From the NCBI GenBank assembly GCA_030153205.1, contig JASLHV010000449.1, forward strand, positions 1 to 8,539: 8,539 bases of DNA, given 5' to 3'. Under the pieces are notes generated by a model that was given only the letters and a program-made list of their open reading frames with translations, did not search any database and had not been told where the DNA came from. Each line of letters starts with the position of its first letter. Within the stretch, counting starts at the first letter, position 1. Both the position numbers and the translations under genes were made by a program. The stretch is from Roseiarcus sp. Lineage in GTDB: Bacteria > Pseudomonadota > Alphaproteobacteria > Rhizobiales > Beijerinckiaceae. Of the stretch, positions 5,330 through 8,539 are shown piece after piece.

Positions 5330-7060
5330 TCATTCACATATTCGGTAATTTGGCGTGGCGCCGTGGACGCCCGTGTCGAAATGAAAATGCTCGGCGTGAG
5401 CCGCATCTGCGCCGGGGCCGAGGACAGTGGTGAAATAGCCGCAAGCTGTTGTTCGCAACGCGCGGACAAGATCGCGCTCGGTGTCGCCGTCTTGTTGCTT
5501 CACCGGGATGCGATGATTGTCGGCCACGACGAACGAGGCGATATCGATGGCGTCCCCTTTGGCGTGTTCACTCGGGACGGCGCCCGGCTTGTCGTAGCGC
5601 GCCCGGCATGAGAACGCCGAGCCGCTTTCGATCTCAGATAGCTTCTTGCCAGTATATGCGAGGCTCATTGGAGCCGCGACCTCGCGCACCCATGTGCTGA
5701 ACTGACGGCCGAAGCTGCAGAGCATTGCGGGCCTGCCGGCGAGAGCGACATCGCCAAAGGGCGTTTGGACGGCGACAAGTCTGATTGCGCCCGAGAGCTG
5801 GCAACCCTCTTCTTTGAGGTCGCCTACCTGCTCGAAAACAACTTTTTTGGCAGTGAGGTCAGAAACGCATTGGGCAAATTCGGCGGGGGGCGTACTGCTA
5901 GTTGAAATAAGAGCCTTTGTATTCTGGTCGTTTCGCGCCGGCTCCCTCGATGGAGTCTGGACATTGTTCACGGCGGAAGACTCCGCTTTCGAGGCTAACG
6001 GTCCAACAGGCGTATCTTGGTCTTCAAATCGCACTACTGTTCCGGGATGCGCCATTCCCGCCAATTCAACGGCGTCCCAATTGGTCAGGCGAATGCAACC
6101 GTGGGATTCGGTCTTTCCGATGGCGTCCGGCTGAGGCGTTCCATGGATGCCGTAGGAGGGAGCGCTAAGGTCTATCCAGACTAATCCGACCGGGTTGTTC
6201 GGTCCTGGCCTCACAGTGAGTTTCTGGCGCGTCGTGACGCCTTTCCAGGCGAACTTTGGATCGTAACGAAAGACCGGATTCCAGTCGACCGCGATGACTT
6301 TGAACTCTCCCGTCGGCGCCGGCTTTTCGACGCTGCCTATCGTCGCTGGATAGAACGCGAGAAGCTTTCCGTCCTTGTCGTATGCCCGGACGTTTCGCTC
6401 CGGCTTATCCACGACGATCGTCTCAGCTTGCGGGCTGTTATTTTTGGTAGTCTCTGGCGGCTTCGCCTCAATCGAATGTGCCGCCGAACGCAACGGCATT
6501 GGCGAAATATCCGGAACAACAATCTGGCCGCCCGCTTTTGCAAAATCGACGCGCGGATTGAGCTTGCGCAGCAGGCCCTCGCTCATGTGAAATTTTTCGG
6601 CCAATTCGGCAGCCGAGCTCGAATATGAGAGCCCCGGAAGTCGAGCCATCTCGACGAGATTTCCGGACAGGCGTTTCTCGAACGGACCGGCGACGTCTTC
6701 CCCAGTGATTGTATAGGACTTGAGGGCCGGGTCTTTAAGATCGCGGGTCAACGCGCTCCAGGTAGGCGCGTTTAATTTAGCGCTGTCCTGAAGATTGTTC
6801 GCCTGCTGGAAAGCTCGCAAAGCCCGGCGATAATTGTCGCCGTCCTCGCCATCAATTTCCCCCGGTGAGAAGTGGGCTCGCATGAGAAGAGTTTCGGATC
6901 TCACGATGAGGGGCGCGGCGGCCTCTGCCAGACCGTCGGGGGAAGCCTTGTTGACTGAGTCCTCGGTGATGGGAGGGGGTGCGTTGAAATTCTTTGCGCC
7001 GGCAAGTGCGGCGGAACTCGCGATTGCGGTGAGGGATATTGCCAGGAGCAGCGTGCGCAT
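5330..7060 (-). CDS. Secreted fusion: PG-binding + L,D-transpeptidase (YkuD) + extensin-like C-terminal peptidase domain
   Basis: This is a 576-residue periplasmic cell-wall enzyme. Residues 1-20 are a Sec signal peptide (basic n-region, hydrophobic core, ALA cleavage site before Gly21). Residues about 51-107 resemble a peptidoglycan-binding type-1 module (YRRALRAFQQANNL). About 116-184 is LysM-like (YTITGEDV, LAEKFHMSEGLLRKLNP, IVVPD). Residues about 213-346 are the YkuD catalytic domain with His306 in YGIHGT and SHGCIR (319-324), Cys322 being the nucleophile. After a Ser/Pro/Asn-rich linker (about 347-393), residues 394-576 match the extensin-like C-terminal family: H499-x6-D506 in SEHAKGDAID and HFH (558-560) fit the LAS metallopeptidase zinc motifs, and six cysteines suggest disulfides. 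YkuD enzymes make 3-3 cross-links or attach proteins to murein. The last domain is probably a zinc D,D-peptidase; this is inferred. The ATG start has only a weak GAG upstream, 5 nt away. The dehydrogenase gene lies 79 bp upstream on the same strand. Confidence 0.92.
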   Translation of the reverse strand: MRTLLLAISLTAIASSAALAGAKNFNAPPPITEDSVNKASPDGLAEAAAPLIVRSETLLMRAHFSPGEIDGEDGDNYRRALRAFQQANNLQDSAKLNAPTWSALTRDLKDPALKSYTITGEDVAGPFEKRLSGNLVEMARLPGLSYSSSAAELAEKFHMSEGLLRKLNPRVDFAKAGGQIVVPDISPMPLRSAAHSIEAKPPETTKNNSPQAETIVVDKPERNVRAYDKDGKLLAFYPATIGSVEKPAPTGEFKVIAVDWNPVFRYDPKFAWKGVTTRQKLTVRPGPNNPVGLVWIDLSAPSYGIHGTPQPDAIGKTESHGCIRLTNWDAVELAGMAHPGTVVRFEDQDTPVGPLASKAESSAVNNVQTPSREPARNDQNTKALISTSSTPPAEFAQCVSDLTAKKVVFEQVGDLKEEGCQLSGAIRLVAVQTPFGDVALAGRPAMLCSFGRQFSTWVREVAAPMSLAYTGKKLSEIESGSAFSCRARYDKPGAVPSEHAKGDAIDIASFVVADNHRIPVKQQDGDTERDLVRALRTTACGYFTTVLGPGADAAHAEHFHFDTGVHGATPNYRICE

Positions 7061-7073
7061 AACTACTCAACCG

Positions 7074-7105
7074 TCGCGGGACGGGTCGGTTCCCAGCTCC
7101 CGCGA
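7074..7105 (-). promoter_or_regulatory. 8-bp inverted repeat in the leader of the transpeptidase gene
   Basis: TCGCGGGA (7074-7081) and TCCCGCGA (7098-7105) are perfect reverse complements around a 16-nt centre that itself contains GGG/CCC. The element ends 13 bp before the start codon of the minus-strand gene, within the 79-bp gap after the dehydrogenase. It could be an operator, an mRNA leader hairpin limiting translation, or an attenuator of read-through. No U-run follows on the minus strand. Confidence 0.45.
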
Positions 7106-7139
7106 TTGCGGCAATTAATCGGCCGCCACCGGGGGGAAA

Positions 7140-8297
7140 CTATGGCGTGATGACGATTTTCATCGTCTCGTCGATTTTCATCGCTTGCGCCATTGCGGCT
7201 CCGGCGTCGGCAACACGAAACCGGTGGGTTATGAAATCGCGCAGCGGGAAAATACTTTGGAATTTCTCGAGCAGCTTCAGGCTTGGGACATATCCAGTCG
7301 ACGGATGGTTGCACATGCCGATCATTCGCACCTGGCGCGCCGCAATATGATGCGGATTAAGCGTGATGGTTCCAACATCGGCAAAGACGCCCGCGACGAT
7401 GTACATTCCGCCGCGACGCACGAGTTCAATCCCGGTTGGGATTGCCTCGGCCACGCCCGTGCATTCAAGCGCAAGGTCGGCGCCGCGACCGTCTGTAAGA
7501 TCACGCACCTGCGCGACGATCTCGCTCGAAGAGAGACCCGTCACGTTGATGGTGCGGTCGGCCCCAAATCGCTTTGCAAAATCCAACCGGAAGTCGGAGC
7601 GGTCTAAAGCGATAATTTCGCCTGCGCCCATTATGCGGGCCTTAAATACGTGCAGGAGGCCCATCGGTCCGACTCCCTGAACCGCAATCGTCGCACCAGT
7701 GCCAAACCCTTCGCCATCCATGGAATAGAAGGACTTCGCCTTGTCGAGATTGTAGGTCACCGCCATCAGCTCGGTCATCACGGCAAGTTCGGCGTCGAGC
7801 GAATCCGGCGCCTTGTAGACGAAGGCGTCCGGGCGAACATAAATGTGCTCAGCCCAGCCGCCCATAAGGTGGGGAGCGTCAGTCGCCGTAAAGTGATTGC
7901 CATAACCACGGATATTTTCGCAGAGCGGAAAACCGAACGAATTGCGACAATAGTGGCATCGACCGCACAGAATATCAGGACACATGACGACACGGTCGCC
8001 AACATCGAGCGTCTTGCCGGTATATTCGAGGCGCTGGCGCGCTCGCTTGCCTATCTCGGCGACCTTCCCGACGATCTCGTGGCCTGGAACGATTGGGAAA
8101 GGCGTGGATATTTCTGCGGCGGTTCCGCCATATTGCACCGTTTCCCCACGATAGGTGTGCTTGTCGGTACCGCAGACGCCGCACATTTCGAGCGCAATCA
8201 CCAAAGCGTCGTCGCCAATTTCAGGATAGGGGAATTCCTGCGTCTCCAGGCGCCCCGGCCCTGTCATTACGGCGGCTTTGACTCTGTTACGAAGCAC
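7140..8297 (-). CDS. Zinc-dependent medium-chain alcohol dehydrogenase
   Basis: This cytosolic NAD(P)-dependent dehydrogenase belongs to the zinc-containing MDR superfamily. It has 385 residues when started at the GTG at 8297. The catalytic zinc site is CGVCGTDKH (ligand Cys42, then His47) with GHE (72-74). The structural zinc lobe has Cys111, Cys114, Cys117 and Cys126, with 8 rather than the usual 7 residues before the last Cys. The Rossmann fold shows GVGPMG (208-213), and an acidic Asp232 at the end of the next strand favours NAD over NADP. The C-terminus runs FRVADAGAAMAQAMKIDETMKIVITP, the usual MDR ending. A GGAGG (8303-8307) sits 5 nt before the GTG; the in-frame TTG at 8312 lacks such a signal. 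Between GHE and GDRV there is an extended loop (RARQRLEYTGKTL). The substrate cannot be read from sequence: threonine-, polyol- or aryl-alcohol-type dehydrogenases are all possible. Confidence 0.95.
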   Translation of the reverse strand: MLRNRVKAAVMTGPGRLETQEFPYPEIGDDALVIALEMCGVCGTDKHTYRGETVQYGGTAAEISTPFPIVPGHEIVGKVAEIGKRARQRLEYTGKTLDVGDRVVMCPDILCGRCHYCRNSFGFPLCENIRGYGNHFTATDAPHLMGGWAEHIYVRPDAFVYKAPDSLDAELAVMTELMAVTYNLDKAKSFYSMDGEGFGTGATIAVQGVGPMGLLHVFKARIMGAGEIIALDRSDFRLDFAKRFGADRTINVTGLSSSEIVAQVRDLTDGRGADLALECTGVAEAIPTGIELVRRGGMYIVAGVFADVGTITLNPHHIAARQVRMIGMCNHPSTGYVPSLKLLEKFQSIFPLRDFITHRFRVADAGAAMAQAMKIDETMKIVITP

Positions 8298-8539
8298 CGA
8301 CTCCTCCGGCAACGCTCAGTCCATTTTTCCAATTCAACGCAGGTCTGGCGCCGGCGCAAGTCGGGGCTTAAGAGCATTTGCAGACGGCCGGCTTCGTCCC
8401 CATGAAACCGCCAAGCGTCGCTTCCTTACGGAGACGCGCGGGACAGGTGGTCGTCACCCGAGTTCGTCGCTTTAATGTGTATTGTTGCGCCTTAGTATGG
8501 TTCTGCGGATCATTGGCCATTTTCTCGACAAGGCCACGC
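8298..8539. other. Upstream region of the dehydrogenase, no confident gene
   Basis: Apart from the ribosome-binding site, these 242 bp show no secure feature. A minus-strand frame is open from the right edge to a TAA at 8368-8370 (56 codons, including a stretch LGGFMGTKP). It may be the tail or whole of a small gene, but it is short enough to be open by chance. An ATG at 8497 on the plus strand opens a frame that runs off the edge, without a ribosome-binding site. Confidence 0.4.
8301..8307 (-). promoter_or_regulatory. Ribosome-binding site that sets the dehydrogenase start at GTG 8297
   Basis: On the minus strand the sequence reads GGAGGAG-TCG-GTG. GGAGG lies 5 nt ahead of the GTG (8295-8297) and downstream of the TTG at 8310-8312, so the GTG is the better start. 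Confidence 0.7.

Noticed and set aside
5017..5469. Minus-strand frame over tRNA-Ser and the end of the transpeptidase gene
   Set aside because: It overlaps the tRNA and is out of frame with the real gene. The RRRRDSNPR-type ending is the usual spurious translation across a tRNA-Ser T-arm.

Overview
The window looks like chromosomal DNA of an alphaproteobacterium. The sequence is GC-rich. GatA and GatB read like those of the Hyphomicrobiales (Rhizobiales), and a small Lys/Ala-rich histone-H1-like gene and a YkuD/extensin-type cell-wall enzyme fit that order. A Beijerinckiaceae/Methylocystaceae-type host is a guess from the flavour of the proteins, not a demonstrated assignment. There is no plasmid, phage or CRISPR signature.

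Layout from left to right. (1) 1-3022, plus strand: the 3' part of gatA (its first codons lie off the left edge) and complete gatB, 46 bp apart. Together with gatC, not in the window, they encode the amidotransferase that makes Gln-tRNA(Gln) and/or Asn-tRNA(Asn) from misacylated precursors. (2) 3023-3573: a 551-bp gap without a convincing gene. It is packed with GANTC (CcrM methylation) sites, three inverted repeats and a near-perfect direct repeat. (3) 3574-3813, plus: a 79-residue Lys/Ala-rich DNA-binding protein with a strong Shine-Dalgarno and a clear intrinsic terminator (3838-3876). (4) 4089-4796, plus: a YfcG-type (Nu-class-like) glutathione S-transferase. (5) 4956-5049, plus: tRNA-Ser(GCU) with encoded CCA. 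(6) 5330-7060, minus: a 576-residue secreted fusion of a peptidoglycan-binding module, a LysM-like segment, an L,D-transpeptidase (YkuD) and a C-terminal extensin-like zinc-peptidase domain. (7) 7140-8297, minus: a zinc-dependent medium-chain alcohol dehydrogenase that most likely starts at a GTG behind a GGAGG ribosome-binding site. (8) 8298-8539: no confident gene.

Only gatA-gatB clearly form a functional unit. The dehydrogenase and the cell-wall enzyme share a strand and are 79 bp apart, but no functional link is visible. The two most interesting items are the transpeptidase/peptidase fusion, which may join donor-peptide trimming and cross-linking in one polypeptide, and the GANTC-dense, hairpin-rich region ahead of the histone-like gene, which may be under cell-cycle methylation control.
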